Below the pieces are notes generated by a model. It worked only from the letters and a program-made list of their open reading frames with translations, had not been told where the DNA came from and searched no databases. Made by a program: the position numbers and the translations under genes. A stretch of DNA of 64,000 bases from Salticus scenicus. Taxonomy: Eukaryota > Arthropoda > Arachnida > Araneae > Salticidae. The stretch spans positions 275,447,403 to 275,511,402 of the forward strand of contig OZ005648.1 in the NCBI GenBank assembly GCA_963930645.1, given 5' to 3'. Shown in pieces: positions 10,905 to 22,879 of the stretch. Numbering within the stretch: the stretch's first letter is position 1; every line of letters starts with the position of its first letter.

Positions 10905-11104
10905 NNNNNNNNNNNNNNNNNNNNNNNNNNNNNNNNNNNNNNNNNNNNNNNNNNNNNNNNNNNNNNNNNNNNNNNNNNNNNNNNNNNNNNNNNNNNNNNN
11001 NNNNNNNNNNNNNNNNNNNNNNNNNNNNNNNNNNNNNNNNNNNNNNNNNNNNNNNNNNNNNNNNNNNNNNNNNNNNNNNNNNNNNNNNNNNNNNNNNNNN
11101 NNNN
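10905..11104. other. assembly gap, 200 N
   Basis: Exactly 200 unresolved bases. The round size suggests a placeholder, so the real distance is unknown. Any open frame spanning it is an artefact. Confidence 0.99.
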
Positions 11105-12474
11105 ACAGAAAGGCGCAAGGCACGTGGGGATTACAAATTTAAGAATAAGCTATCATTTATTGGGTATTAAAAATAAATATTGGCAAAATACATATTTGAG
11201 GGTCAGCAATGGTCTTCAGGTCGTGATTGTGGACTGGAAAATATTCCGTTTTTAGGTTTTAGAGGGATTTTAAATGTAAAAAGCATTCTAAAATAACGTT
11301 TTTAAAATAGAGAAAAGCAATCAGCCATGTTGAAAACCATTGCTGAGGGAAGCATAAGTTATTAATTATTATTTATACATTTTATCAATGAACCACTTGG
11401 GCTAGAAATTAATGAATGGTATCAAAAGACAGATAATAACTTTAGGAAAAGAAAATGGTATGGTACATAACTCCGACTCACCCCTTTTCCTATTGATTTA
11501 GCCGGCCATCAGGAGCGCAAAAACACACGTCTTGTCTCTGTGAAAAGCCAAACATCTATCAACGTCTATAGACTGCACTAAACCAAATGAAACGAATATA
11601 TATTTTTTGTAATAGAGATAGTTAACTGAGAAAAAACATTTTTGTATGTAGGAGCCTCGCCTCCCCCGCTGAGTGGGAGTCCCCCCTCGAGGGGAGTAAA
11701 TTTTCATGATGGATATCTTTCAAAAAAGCTCGCCAATACCTTTAAAACGAATGGTTGAACCATCGATCTGCGATAATTTAAAACAAAGTTATCGATTTTT
11801 TTTTTCTTTAGTTTTAACGAAAAAACACTTAGATTTTATTTATTTTTTTTTAAATATTGAGAATAAAATGGACTTTTTTTGATATTTGGTGTTATACTAC
11901 TTCTCTAATATGGAAATCGTCTGCATTATCACAAAAGATAATTTTTTAAATAATAATTTAAATAAATTATTTTCTAAAAACAGAATTATTTTTTAATAAC
12001 CGAATTAAATTCTATATAAATGTAGGCGCATTAATGAAACGGGGGGTTGAGGGGGACGGTAGCCCCCCTCACACAGAACTAATTATCTCATAAAACTCTT
12101 CAGAAGCCTAATATGAATTGTTTAACACAGGTTTACATAACAGTACTCGTTACCTTACGTTTTAATCTGCAACCTGTATTTATAGTATTAAATTTCAGGG
12201 TAAGAGAAAGTCGTGTGAGTGACACACCAGATTATGTTTTTTCATTTAATGATATTTTAAAAGAGTTAGATATTAATGAAAGTATTATTGGATAAAACTA
12301 ACACATGACATGATTAAAAAATATATTCAAGTTTTTCTTAAAATTTGTAGTTAACTGAATACTGTTATTGGTATTTAACAATAGTTTTATTCCCGTAATG
12401 GTGCCTTTTAAATAAATTATAACACGACAATTTCGTATTATTTATCAGTGTCATTGCATTATTTTATTATATAA
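11105..12474. other. AT-rich stretch with two short G/C-rich islands, no gene
   Basis: No supportable coding region. Two compact G/C-rich islands stand out: 11650-11695 (CTCGCCTCCCCC ... CCCCCCTCGAGGGG) and 12037-12072 (CGGGGGGTTGAGGGGG ... GCCCCCCTC, able to form a G5/C5 stem). The 11-bp string AACGTCTATAGAC at 11560-11574 also occurs at about 148-161, so these may be pieces of one dispersed repeat. Confidence 0.4.
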
Positions 12475-12566
12475 CTAGCAGGCGACGCCCGCTTCGCTGG
12501 TCCCTATTTTTAAATGAATCACTATAAATACTGAATTCCCAAATTGCATTAATTTTTATCACGTGG

Positions 12567-12608
<42 letters not shown>

Positions 12609-13872
12609 CAAAATCTGATTGGGAAAAATGTCGCATCGGGTTCTCACTGCCTTCGGAAAAAATTCCCAAAATGCTCTAACTCTTATTTCTATTATTTTCC
12701 CCCTTCGCCCCCCCTTCCCTCTATCCTAATAATTTTACAAATTCGAAAATATCCGCAATCGACTTGTAAGTATCAAAAACCTCTATGCACCAGTTTTGAA
12801 CGATATATCTCTATTTTTATTTTTTGCCCCTCTGCTCCCCCCCTCCTCCCAATAATTTTAAAAAATCGAAAATATCCGCAATCCATTTGTATGTATCGGA
12901 AACCTCTATGTACCAATTTTGAATGATCTAACTCTATTTTATTTTTTCCCCTCCGCCCCCCCACCTTCCCGGCCCTCCTAATAACTTTACACTTTCGAAA
13001 ATATCCCCATTCGACTTGCAGGCCTTTAAAACCTATCTGTACCAATTTTGAACGGCCTAACTGTATTTCTATTTGTTTTTGCCCATAGCCCCCCTTACAG
13101 CCCCACCCCCTTCCTGCCCCTCCTAATAATTTTACAAATTCGAAAATATCCGCAATCGATTTGTAGGTATCGAAAACCTTATATACCAATTTTGAACGAT
13201 CTAACTCTATTTTTATTTTTTGCCCCCCCCCCTCTCCCCCCCTTCCTGCCCCTCCTAATAACTTTACACAATCGAAAATATCCTCATTCGACTTGCAGGC
13301 CTCTAAAACGTATCTGTACCAATTTTGAACGCACTAACTGTATTTCTATTTGTTTTTGCCCCATAGCCCCCCCCCCTGCTGCCCCACCTGGGGGCTGAAT
13401 TTCTAAAATTCCAGAAATTGATTTTTAGATATTTGCATTAGCTATATTTTAGAGCAAAAATTTCACGTATATCTATTTTTTGTTTGAGATATATAGGATT
13501 ATGCGAAATCACGTTTTACGCATGTGAAATCACCTTTTGCCCCCCCCCCCCCCCGCCCCCCTTGGGGACCGAATTTCGAAAATTCCAGAAATTAGTTTTC
13601 AGACATTTATATTAGCTATATTTTAAAGCAAAAATTTTACGGATATCTGTTTTTTTGTTTGAGATATGAAGGATTTTTTGAATTCACGTTTTGCCCCCCT
13701 GCTCCCCTTGGGGGGCGAATTTTGTAAAATCGCTTCTTATTGGATGCCTACGTCATAGAAAGAACATTGTCACAAAATTTCATGTTTCTAGGTCCAGGAG
13801 TTTGGTCTGGGCGATGATAGATCACCCCCTCACTTACTCAGTCAGTCAGGAAGTACTCTTTTATATATATAG
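12475..13872 (-). mobile_element. non-autonomous Helitron (copy A) filled with minisatellite
   Basis: Read on the minus strand, the 3' end is GCGGGCGTCGCCTGCTAG, a 6-bp stem with 3-base loop running into CTAG, followed by T: the Helitron CTRR-T signature. The 5' end (right side) is CTATATATATAAAAGAGTAC, a typical arthropod Helitron start with the terminal T/C eroded. Next to it is a CCCAGACCAAACTCCTGGAC-type segment often seen near these ends. No Rep/helicase is present. The interior is two minisatellite types: about five ~120-150-bp units containing TTCGAAAATATCCGCAATCG (12728-13380), and three ~145-bp units starting CCTTGGGG(A/G) (13380-13720). A run of ~44 A lies at 12557-12602. The same design recurs at 57089-59475. 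Confidence 0.8.
12557..12602 (+). repeat. poly(A) tract (~44)
   Basis: Long A homopolymer inside Helitron copy A. The second Helitron has a short A/GA tract at the equivalent place, so this tract expanded in this copy. Confidence 0.95.
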
Positions 13873-14943
13873 TTGTGCAATTTATATTGCATATCGTTCT
13901 GTAATTAATGTTATGCAAGTTGGTTTTCAAAGACATTACTTCTCTTCATGATATATTCCGAGGTATAGATAAATTTAATAAGAAAACACTTTGAATAAAC
14001 ACCATAAAATTCGAAACCTCTTTTCTTGCAGAATTCGTGCCTACTTTGTTCGCCTGACGAAGGGTAATTGTTTCTTTCTATCTGAAACAATTGTTGTGAG
14101 TTTTTTTTCTTTTTTTCATTTTATAGGGTTTGTTCAATTTTTTTTCTTATTGCTTAGAAACGGCAGGCCTCTGCTCATTTTTATAAATTTTTATATAGCT
14201 TAAGTTGTCTTCGAAGTAATAATTCTTAAAAAAAAAAAAAAAAAAAAAAGTAATAGGATAAATTCCTTATAAATTTCTTATCGCCATTTCCTTTTCATAA
14301 TAATACAAAAATATTGTCAGTTTAATACATCCAGATAAAGCAGAAATTGTTGTTCAGTTGGTATTTTGTAAATAGTAACTCACAATTTGGGTTTTAATCA
14401 AAATATTCTAAAGCAATTAAAGTGTTACGTGATTTTCAACATTCATAATTAAACACCATAAAATAAAGCACAGTTATAAAACTAAAAACAATAATAATAA
14501 CAATAACAATTACTTATTTACGATGGCTCTGCAAGAACTATTAGACAGTCTTAAAACTAAATTTAAAACTATCAATCAGTCTTTGTTAAATTAATTCGTA
14601 AATTTTAAATAAAATATTTTGTACAACTTGGCTGAAAATAAATAAATTAAATAAAATTTAACTAAATATAATATAATATAATATAATAAAAATACAAAAA
14701 ATTTTGCATGATTTGCAATGTTTTAATTAAATACTAATTGTAAATAAATAAATAATACCTATTACAATTTGTATTTGTGTTAATGTGTCAATTAATATTT
14801 CTGTAGGACATGCCTTGGACAATATTCTATCGAACCTCTGACTAATTTTACTCTTGTCCTAAATTCATTTTAACATATGAAACGCTATGCAGTAAGTATT
14901 CAATCATTGCTGTAAATATTCAGTCACTTGTTTTAATATCACA

Positions 14944-14976
<33 letters not shown>

Positions 14977-16134
14977 CGTTAGAGAATTGCTAGGCTGTTT
15001 GACGACTCATAAAAAAAGTGTGACCCAACGGTTTTTCAATTTGAGGATTATTTGAGATTTTAATCTCTTGTCCAGCGCATTTTATGTATCGTTAGTCTAT
15101 TATTATTATTACTAGAAAACCAGTACTATATATTCGCCCTTTACTTCTTTTCTTATTTACCTTCAAAATTTGAAACTCATAAATGTTATACCATTTTCAC
15201 CACCTAATTAAAATTTTAATTTACCAGAAGCCAAATTATTAATAAAACCAAATTAATATTGTACAATAGTGAAATCAAAATCATTCAAAGAAAGGTTTCT
15301 AAATAAAATTCATGGTTCACAACCCAATTTTCATACTTCCACAGGCAATAGAATTTTAATATAGGACTCCCACGACGCCTTTTAAATTTTTGTCGTCATG
15401 TCGACGATGACTTTTTATTAATTTTGGTATACATATGTATTATATATATTTATTTAAAAATAAATAAATAAATAAAATAAAATACCTATTTTGATTATAT
15501 TTTTTATGATTGTGTTTTTTAGTCAAATTATGGCACAAAAGTTCATATTCTGTTTATATCTATAAAATACTGCTAGGTTTAAAATGACGCTTGCAAAGAT
15601 TCTGAAGAAACAACTGTTAAAAATATTTTTTTTCGTAAAATAATCTCATCAGACAAATGTTGTCATTTTTTCTTATTAGTCCATTAAGCTAAGTCCGCGT
15701 GCTTAAATATTGTCCAAGTATAAATATTTTTTTTTATCCTCCCGTATCGTATCGTTTCGACAAAAAATAATTGAAACTGATCCACGTTAGAGAAATATTA
15801 TATAGATTGTTTCAATCTAATTTTTACGGTATTTTTTCTCTCGATAATATTAACAAAATCCAGTTAGAATTATCTTCGCTGACGTCGGTATAGCAATTCT
15901 TTGAAAAAAAAAAGTCCTAGTTTTCAAAAGTCATGCCATTTCTTTAAACTGTCTCATGTAAAATAAAAATAAAAATAAAATAAAATAAAATAAAATAAAA
16001 TAAAACACCTAAAATTTGTTGCATAATATTTAGTTCTATTATCATAATTTTTTTTCCATATTTAAAATAGTTGAAATTGTTATTACCATTAATACTCCAC
16101 ATAATGACCATTAATACTCCATTAATACTCCACA
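13873..16134. other. AT-rich intergenic DNA with homopolymers, no gene
   Basis: No convincing coding sequence. It contains A(~21) at 14229-14249, T(~31) at 14946-14976, (AATAT)n at 14665-14690, and (AAAT)n/(TAAAA)n runs at 15455-15482 and 15960-16003. A small direct duplication of CCATTAATACTCCA-type sequence lies at 16085-16140. Open frames here are short and low in complexity. Confidence 0.5.
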
Positions 16135-19100
16135 TAAAATTAATGGAATAAATGGAATAGCGTGTGCTGACACTAGAGACAGTCACATTACAACTGGCGA
16201 AACATTATATCGCTTCTTAACAAAACCAGGTATAGAATTCGAGAAAACCTGTATGAATGTAATGTTAGCTGATGGTCTCCAAAAAGAAACTGAAAGTTAT
16301 TCAACCGAAGTAGATGTACAAATTGAAGGACGATGTTTCCAAATAACCTTATTTGCATTACCTACTGCAAAAAATAGCAGAGCCTTATCCGGAAATGATT
16401 TTTTGCGTACTGCTGGAATCGTTTTGGATCTTCGAAATCATATATGATATCAATATGATAATCCAAAGCAGAAATTTGATTTCAGTTAAGGTAATTTCCG
16501 GCCGCCTGAAAATCCAGTATATTATGCTTATGTTAACGAGCTTTTGTTAAAACAAAATGAAGTACATTTGTCCAATGAACAGAGGCCAGAAGTGAATAAT
16601 TATTGAATGAATATGAAGATACCTTTGAACCAGCTGAAGAACTGACTCACAAAATTCAACACTATATTAACGCTGGAATTAGCCCTCCTGTCGCATGTCC
16701 CCAATAAAGAAAGAGTTAGAGAATGTGAATCTCCTTATGCTTCACCGGTGATATTAGTGCCTAAGCCTAATGGTCAAGTACGACTTTGCGTAGATTATAG
16801 AAATTAAACTCTATTACAAAGACTGATAAACACCCTTTGCCCAGAATTGATGACTTTCTTCACGAAGCTAAATATACCAATTTTATGCCAACCAATGACT
16901 TAAGGAATGGGTACCACCAAATTGAAGTAAATCCTGCAGACCGTGACAAAACTGCGTTTATCTGTTCCTTTAGAACTTTACGATACCGGAAAATGTGCTT
17001 TGGCCTGAAGAACACTCCATTGACCTTTCAGCGTAAGATTGATAATTTTAGAAATTCTTTAAAGGACATATTTGTTCTTTCCCATTTAGATGATATTATC
17101 ATCTTGTCTGAAACTTTCAATGAACATTTACATAATTTGTGTTCAGTTTTTAGGAAATTACGGGAATTTAAGTTGCACGCAACCGTTAAAAATGCAATTT
17201 TGCTTGTAACCATCTAAAGTATTTGGGATATTACATTACTAGTAAAGGACTTGAAATTGTTCCTGATAAAGTGCTGCAATACAAGAAATACCAGCCCCAA
17301 AGAATATAAAACATCTGCAGTCATTTCTGCAAACTTTCTCATGGTATAGAAGATTTATCCCAAAATTCTCTGAAGTTGCTAGACCTTTGACTAATTTGAC
17401 GAAGAAAAACGCTGTTTGGGATTGGGGAGAAGGACAAAAAACATCCTTCAAAACACTAAAACATCTTCTAACGAATCCACCCATTCTTAGACAAAATGAT
17501 CCAGCCAAGTCATATACATTAAGAACAGATGCTAGTAATTATGCCCTTGGTGCAGTTTTGTTACAAGGCACTGAAGCAGAAGAACATCCGATTGAATACG
17601 CGAGCAGGTTACTTACAAAGGCCAAAATAAACTACTCCATGACCAAAAGAGAGGCCTTAGTCATCGTATGGGCTTTGGACAAGTTTCGTGCATATATTGA
17701 CGATCAAGAAGTCACTGTAGCAACCGACCATCATCCTCTTAGATGGTTAATGAACTTGAAGTCTGCAACAGGTCGCCTTGCGTAATGGGCACTAGAATCT
17801 ATCAACATGAATATATAATACGTACCTGGTAAGGCTAACGTTGTTACTGATGTGTTGTCCAGATCATTCTGTTCATACAAAGAAGAAAAATGTGAAATTT
17901 GTTCAATTTCAATCGATATCCCTGTGCGAAGTCCAAGAGAAGTCTGAAAAGAACAATTAAAAGAGGAAAATATTAAGAAAATTATCGAGTCTTTGGAAAG
18001 TGTCGATAAGAATGAAGATTTCGCTAACTGGACTAGTCATGGTTACCTGATGAATCAAGACGTTTTATATAGATATTATCCCGAAGCAGAATCGGAAGAA
18101 TCGCAATTAGTAGTCCCGGTTCAAGAGCGAGAAAGAGTATTAAAAGAGCATCATTATGCACCCTCAGCCAGATATTACGGAATTGAAGGAACTTTCAATA
18201 GAATCGAAAAACGGTGCTACTGGACTGGTATGCGAAAACATATTACAGAATATATGAAGAATTGCCCTGATTACTGTCGTTATAAACTTAGTAACCAGAA
18301 GCTATCTGGACTACTACAACTCCGATCTATAATCAACGATTTAAATCCTTTTCAATCGATTTATTTGGTCCTTCACCTAAAAGTAATGAAAATAAATAGA
18401 TCTTCATCATAGAAGATTGTGCCACAAAATAGGTGGAACTATTAGGCACCTCTGCAACTGCTAAAGAGTGTGCGATCACTCTAATAGAGGAAGTATTTCT
18501 GAGGTATGGTTTACGGGTAATAAGCGACAATGGGCGTCAGTTTGTAAGTGCTGTAGGGCAACAGGTTTGTTGCATCTTGGGAATCACACAAATCCTAACT
18601 CTGGTTTATCATCCACAGGCAAACACTGTGGAAAGGAAGAATAGAAATTGCATATCTCATGTTTAGTCGAAAACTACGTACTACCGACGATATTGAGCAT
18701 GATTTCTGGAGTGTTGCCCACAATGATAATTTCGTTCCCGAAATAAAACCGTACTTAAAGAAATTTGCTAATTTCACGAAACAAGTACGAGATCGAATTG
18801 AGGAAAGACAAGACCAGCATAAACGCTATGCAGACAGAAAATTTAAAAAGGCTTCTTCTTTCAAGCAAGGTGGCAAAGTAATGGTTAATACTCACCCCAT
18901 TAGTGATTCTAGTAAAAATCGAACTTCCAAATTCATGCCAAGGCACGATGGCCCTTATACTGTTTTATCACAGAGATCACTAGTTCGTATACATTAAGTA
19001 CTATAGATAACCTTTTTACTCCCATAGGGAATTACCATGCTCCGCTCTTCAATCCCATACAGGTCAGGACGTCACTCATGTTCGACCAATCCAAAGGAGA

Positions 19101-19258
19101 GGGCGACCGACGAGGACTCAAGCCTTAACTAGTAGGAAGGGTAGTCGACTACAAGAACAGTTGCCTAAACTCCATACTATGCCCATCAGGAAGCAATCCC
19201 CCAGGAAAGCAAGCCGTGTATCGAGGACGACGTACGCAGCTTGAAGGGAAGACTGTAA
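16135..19258 (+). pseudogene. Ty3-type LTR retrotransposon pol pseudogene (protease-RT-RNase H-integrase), copy 1
   Basis: A decayed pol runs left to right. A retropepsin-like part at 16150-16450 has CADTRDSHITTG, so the catalytic DTG is changed to DTR. Reverse transcriptase (16700-17220) includes SPYASPVILV..., LRNGYHQIEV and LSHLDDIIIL. RNase H (17390-17870) includes TLRTDASNYALGAVL, TKREALVIVWAL and ATDHHPLRWL. Integrase (17990-18680) has a His/Cys finger ending KNCPDYCRYK, then SIDLFGPSPK, VISDNGRQFVSA and NTVERKNRN. A basic C-terminal tail ends with TAA at 19256-19258. No gag, 5' LTR or primer-binding site is visible, so the copy is 5' truncated. It is split into at least seven frames by stops and indels (stops near 16448, 16802, 17217, 17785, 17946, 18410, 18664). 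It cannot make a working polyprotein. Confidence 0.88.
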
Positions 19259-20930
19259 AGAAGAAAAAACTGATATAGCGAATTTCTTCTTTTCCCTCTA
19301 TGATATTCGCTATTCAAACAATTCTGAATGTTGCATAAGACCCTTGGTGAACTCCCCCCATCCCATCAAATGACGTCACGTGAGTCACCACAAAGAAAGA
19401 ACAATGATTAACTTTTTTTTTGTTAGTATTGCATAGTGCGGAGTCGTAGACTCTAGCTTGTAGACTCAATCGTAGACTCTAGTCGTAGACTCAATCTTGA
19501 ATATTCTTACTAATATACAACTTCATGGCACTGTTAACAACACAATACAAGAATGAAGATAAATTTATTTGAAAGGTAAAGTATTTAAATACAGTTAGTT
19601 ACAATAGTAAATGCAACCATCTTTCCATTTTTTTATTTTACTCTCTACAATCCACCCAACCAGTCAACCATAGAACTCCACTTCCATAATCAAACATCTG
19701 CCCACCCATCCTCCACTTTTTTAATTTGTCTTTTCTTATTATATTACTTTTTGTAAGATACAAAAACAAGTATACTTTTTTAAAACATATGTGACAAAGA
19801 TATATATATTTGATTATACAAAGATTTTGGGAAATCCCATTTTAACAGTAGCTTTAATTAATTTATTAATATTCTGGTTCTTATACTTTCATGATCATAA
19901 GTTTTTAATACGATACAATTGGTTAATGATGATGTTTCTATAAACCGTATATATATATATCCTGCGGTGGATTGATAAAGATTAAAATTTATAATAATGA
20001 TGTTGATGATATATAACAAAATAACAATAACCTGCTCTAATACTGATTTTTCGATTATTATGGATTCACTCAATTTTTAAACACTGAAATTACTTTTTTA
20101 ATACTTGAAAAATATTATGTATTGTTTATTGCCATGATTAAGAAGAAAATATAAGAGAAAATATGCTCTTACTTTAAAAATACATTAACTTTAAAACAAA
20201 CAATATAAGTTAAATTCGTTCTTCGAAATTTTGCAAAATATAGTGAAGTGGAATATTCAGATTTTCATATTGTATTTATATTTATATTTATATTTGTATT
20301 TGTTTAATTTAATTTATTTTTTTATTATCTTTATTATTCATTTATATTTGAAACTATATGAAACAAATTGCAACTATTTGCAACAAACTGCAATACATTA
20401 TAATTTTAATATCTGAAGCACTTTATTTATATATTTCCCAAATTATACATATGTCAAATTAATAAGAAGAAAACTAACAAATTTCGTTATAGGAATGTGC
20501 TCCGTTTTATTTTGTGTATTAGGTTTAAAACAGTTCAGACTTTACATAAATCCATATTGATTTGAAAGACGTTATTTAATCTGAAATATCTGAAAAATAT
20601 TTTTCCATACTACATTCAAATTTGTGTTTCGCTGAATGCGTACCAAAATGTAAACATAAAGTTTTGCACTATCAATCACCATTTCATAGGTTTAACGATG
20701 AATATTGCCCCCCCAAACGTAGAAACTGAACTAATTTAACTTTATATTTAATCATTTCTATGCCCTTTTATTCACTTGTTTATTTATCTTAAAATATTTG
20801 AAACTATAAAAGTAATCTCAAAATTTTGAATATATTCAAGAAATAATTTTCCAAACCTATAAAAATGATTACAAGTTATTATTATGTTTTTTCTTTTTCA
20901 ATTTAAACGTATGTTTTTCAGAGATTATTA
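19259..20930. other. AT-rich DNA downstream of Ty3 copy 1, possible LTR remnant at its start
   Basis: The first ~390 bases could include the 3' LTR of the Ty3 copy, but no second LTR exists for comparison. A small minisatellite at 19442-19496 repeats GTAGACTC(T/A)A about five times. The rest is AT-rich with (TTTATA)n at 20270-20295. No gene seen. Confidence 0.4.
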
Positions 20931-20935
20931 TATAC

Positions 20936-21232
20936 TAGTCGGCCTTCACCCACCTAGCGGTCGATAATTCCAAATGTGTTTTTCAATTTATGAAAAACAC
21001 ATGTATACAATATATGTTTCTTTGTTTGACTCTCAAGCAAATTTAAATCTCTTCCCGTCAGTTTAAGTGATATTCATAAATTAATAGCATCATCTTTTCC
21101 ATCTTGATACCTAATATGCACATATAATGTTTTATGGTTAAAAAAGCTTATATACACATAATGAGACAAAAAAGGTGGCAGAGTGCATGAAAGCAGTAAT
21201 TCAAATGTCAAGTATAAATCCACTAGATCGAG
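20936..21232 (-). mobile_element. possible Helitron 3' terminus
   Basis: At 20936 the plus strand reads ACTAGTCGGCCTTCACCCAC; on the minus strand this ends GGCCGACTAG followed by T, matching a CTAG-T Helitron end. No stem as clear as in the other copies and no 5' end were found. It may be a fragment or a coincidence. Confidence 0.3.
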
Positions 21233-22163
21233 AATAAAATCTTTTTGTAAAAAAATAGAACCGACTCCAAAAAGGAACTACTATTCAAACAACTAAAAAT
21301 GAAAGAAAATTGGCAGAAAATGGAACTGTAGATTGCGCCTAAAAGTATAAAATAATTTCCTTCGCCAAACAACCTATAACACTACAATTAATCATAACTT
21401 TTGAAGTCGGCGCAAAATTAAATAAAATTTAACTAGTTTTTAAAGGTTTGTCTTTAGATCGGTAGCAACAAATGCTGTTGTCTCGAGTAATCCATTTTCA
21501 TGTTTCCTTTATTATTTTATCACTGTATACAATTGGTCCATTAGTAGCATCTACATAGAACAGTGAACATTCTTCACAATGCGGTATTTATGTTTCTACG
21601 AAGTTAGATCATCCTTGATGGCTTTTGAATTTGGCGATAAAAACGCAAGGCAAAAATATACACGCAAGATGTATATTTTCATAATATATATTGTACGATG
21701 TGTTGTTTCATATTCTTGATTGCTCTCTTGACATACCTTATTAAAATAATCATGATATCCCAAAGAAACTAAATATGTTTGCTAGATAATTTTGCGATTT
21801 TTCGTTCACCAAGGACGTCAGATACCAGCATCTTTGCCAACTTTGCTGCTTACGAAATCTTATTTGTTTTCTTGAATCAAAGTAGTTTTCGGCTGCGTTT
21901 TGCAGGTAACAATGTGAGACGTGTATTTTGAATAGGATTTGATTTTTATATTGAATAAAGGTATCAATTTTTATTTAATTTTGCGCCGACTTCAAAAGTT
22001 ATGATTAATTGTAGTGTTATAGGTTGTTTGGCGAAGGAAATTATTTTATACTTTTAGGCGCAATCTACAGTTCCATTTTCTGCCAATTTTCTTTCATTTT
22101 TAGTTGTTTGAATAGTAGTTCCTTTTTGGAGTCGGTTCTATTTTTTTACAAAAAGATTTTATT
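21233..22163. mobile_element. fold-back MITE with ~195-bp inverted arms
   Basis: AATAAAATCTTTTTGTAAAA at the left is repeated as its reverse complement at the right end, and the match continues for about 195 bp to AAAATTAAATAAAA (21233-21430 against 21966-22163) with only a few differences. The spacer is ~535 bp of AT-rich sequence without a transposase frame. The arms contain CCGACTTC/GAAGTCGG words, like the debris at 22880-24710. I could not define a target duplication. Confidence 0.85.
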
Positions 22164-22879
22164 TTTATCTTTTCAGTGAAAACTTATTTATATAGCAGAG
22201 CATCAGAAGACGTTCTACGGAAGTTTCACAAATCACAACTTCCAAGAAAAGGGGCATTACTCAAAAAATGGTTTATGTCACTGAAAAATACATTAAATGC
22301 ACCCAATGTGAACAAAAAAGTTACATCTCCATCTAGAAAGTTATCCACTCGAGAGACAGTTGTGCCAGTTTGTTTTATTCTAGTCAGGTTATTTTTAAGT
22401 TGATTTTTCTCAAATGCTGCATTTTTAAATTGTGTCACTTTTCTTGCCTTTATCGGATATGACCAAAAAACTATCTATTGAACGAACATACGTTAAATTA
22501 AAAAGTCTTTAGAAATGTAAAGAAAGGATACGCTGTATTCGTAACCGAAAATTCTGTTAGGCATATATATATTGAACTTTACAGTAAATACGTGTCACCA
22601 GCTGTACTGGAAATAGCGCAGCGTAAAGTTTAAACAAAGAGCAAAATATGCATTGCAGCTGACGGACAGAAGTTTCAACATCGATACTTACACACTGCTT
22701 TTACCAGTGTAGCTGCTTACGTTCAGCAGTTAGAGTGAGAACATTTGTTTATATCTTAATGAAATCCTAATGAAACGTATTTCAGGCCAAGGTCATCACG
22801 ACAACAAAAAAAGTATTAAAATTAAATCATCTCTTACGAAGTTATAAGCTAACAAATTTCAACAATAACAACGAGAAAC
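22164..22879. other. stretch without recognisable gene
   Basis: An open plus-strand frame at 22176-22403 (75 codons) and an overlapping minus-strand frame exist, but neither resembles a known family or has supporting features. The rest has no repeat or element end that I can identify. Confidence 0.4.

Noticed and set aside
10645..11170. open frames across the gap region
   Set aside because: They run through 200 N and have no supporting homology on either side.
12728..13720. Pro-rich proteins encoded by the Helitron minisatellite
   Set aside because: Frames are produced by C-rich tandem units on both strands and shift between copies.
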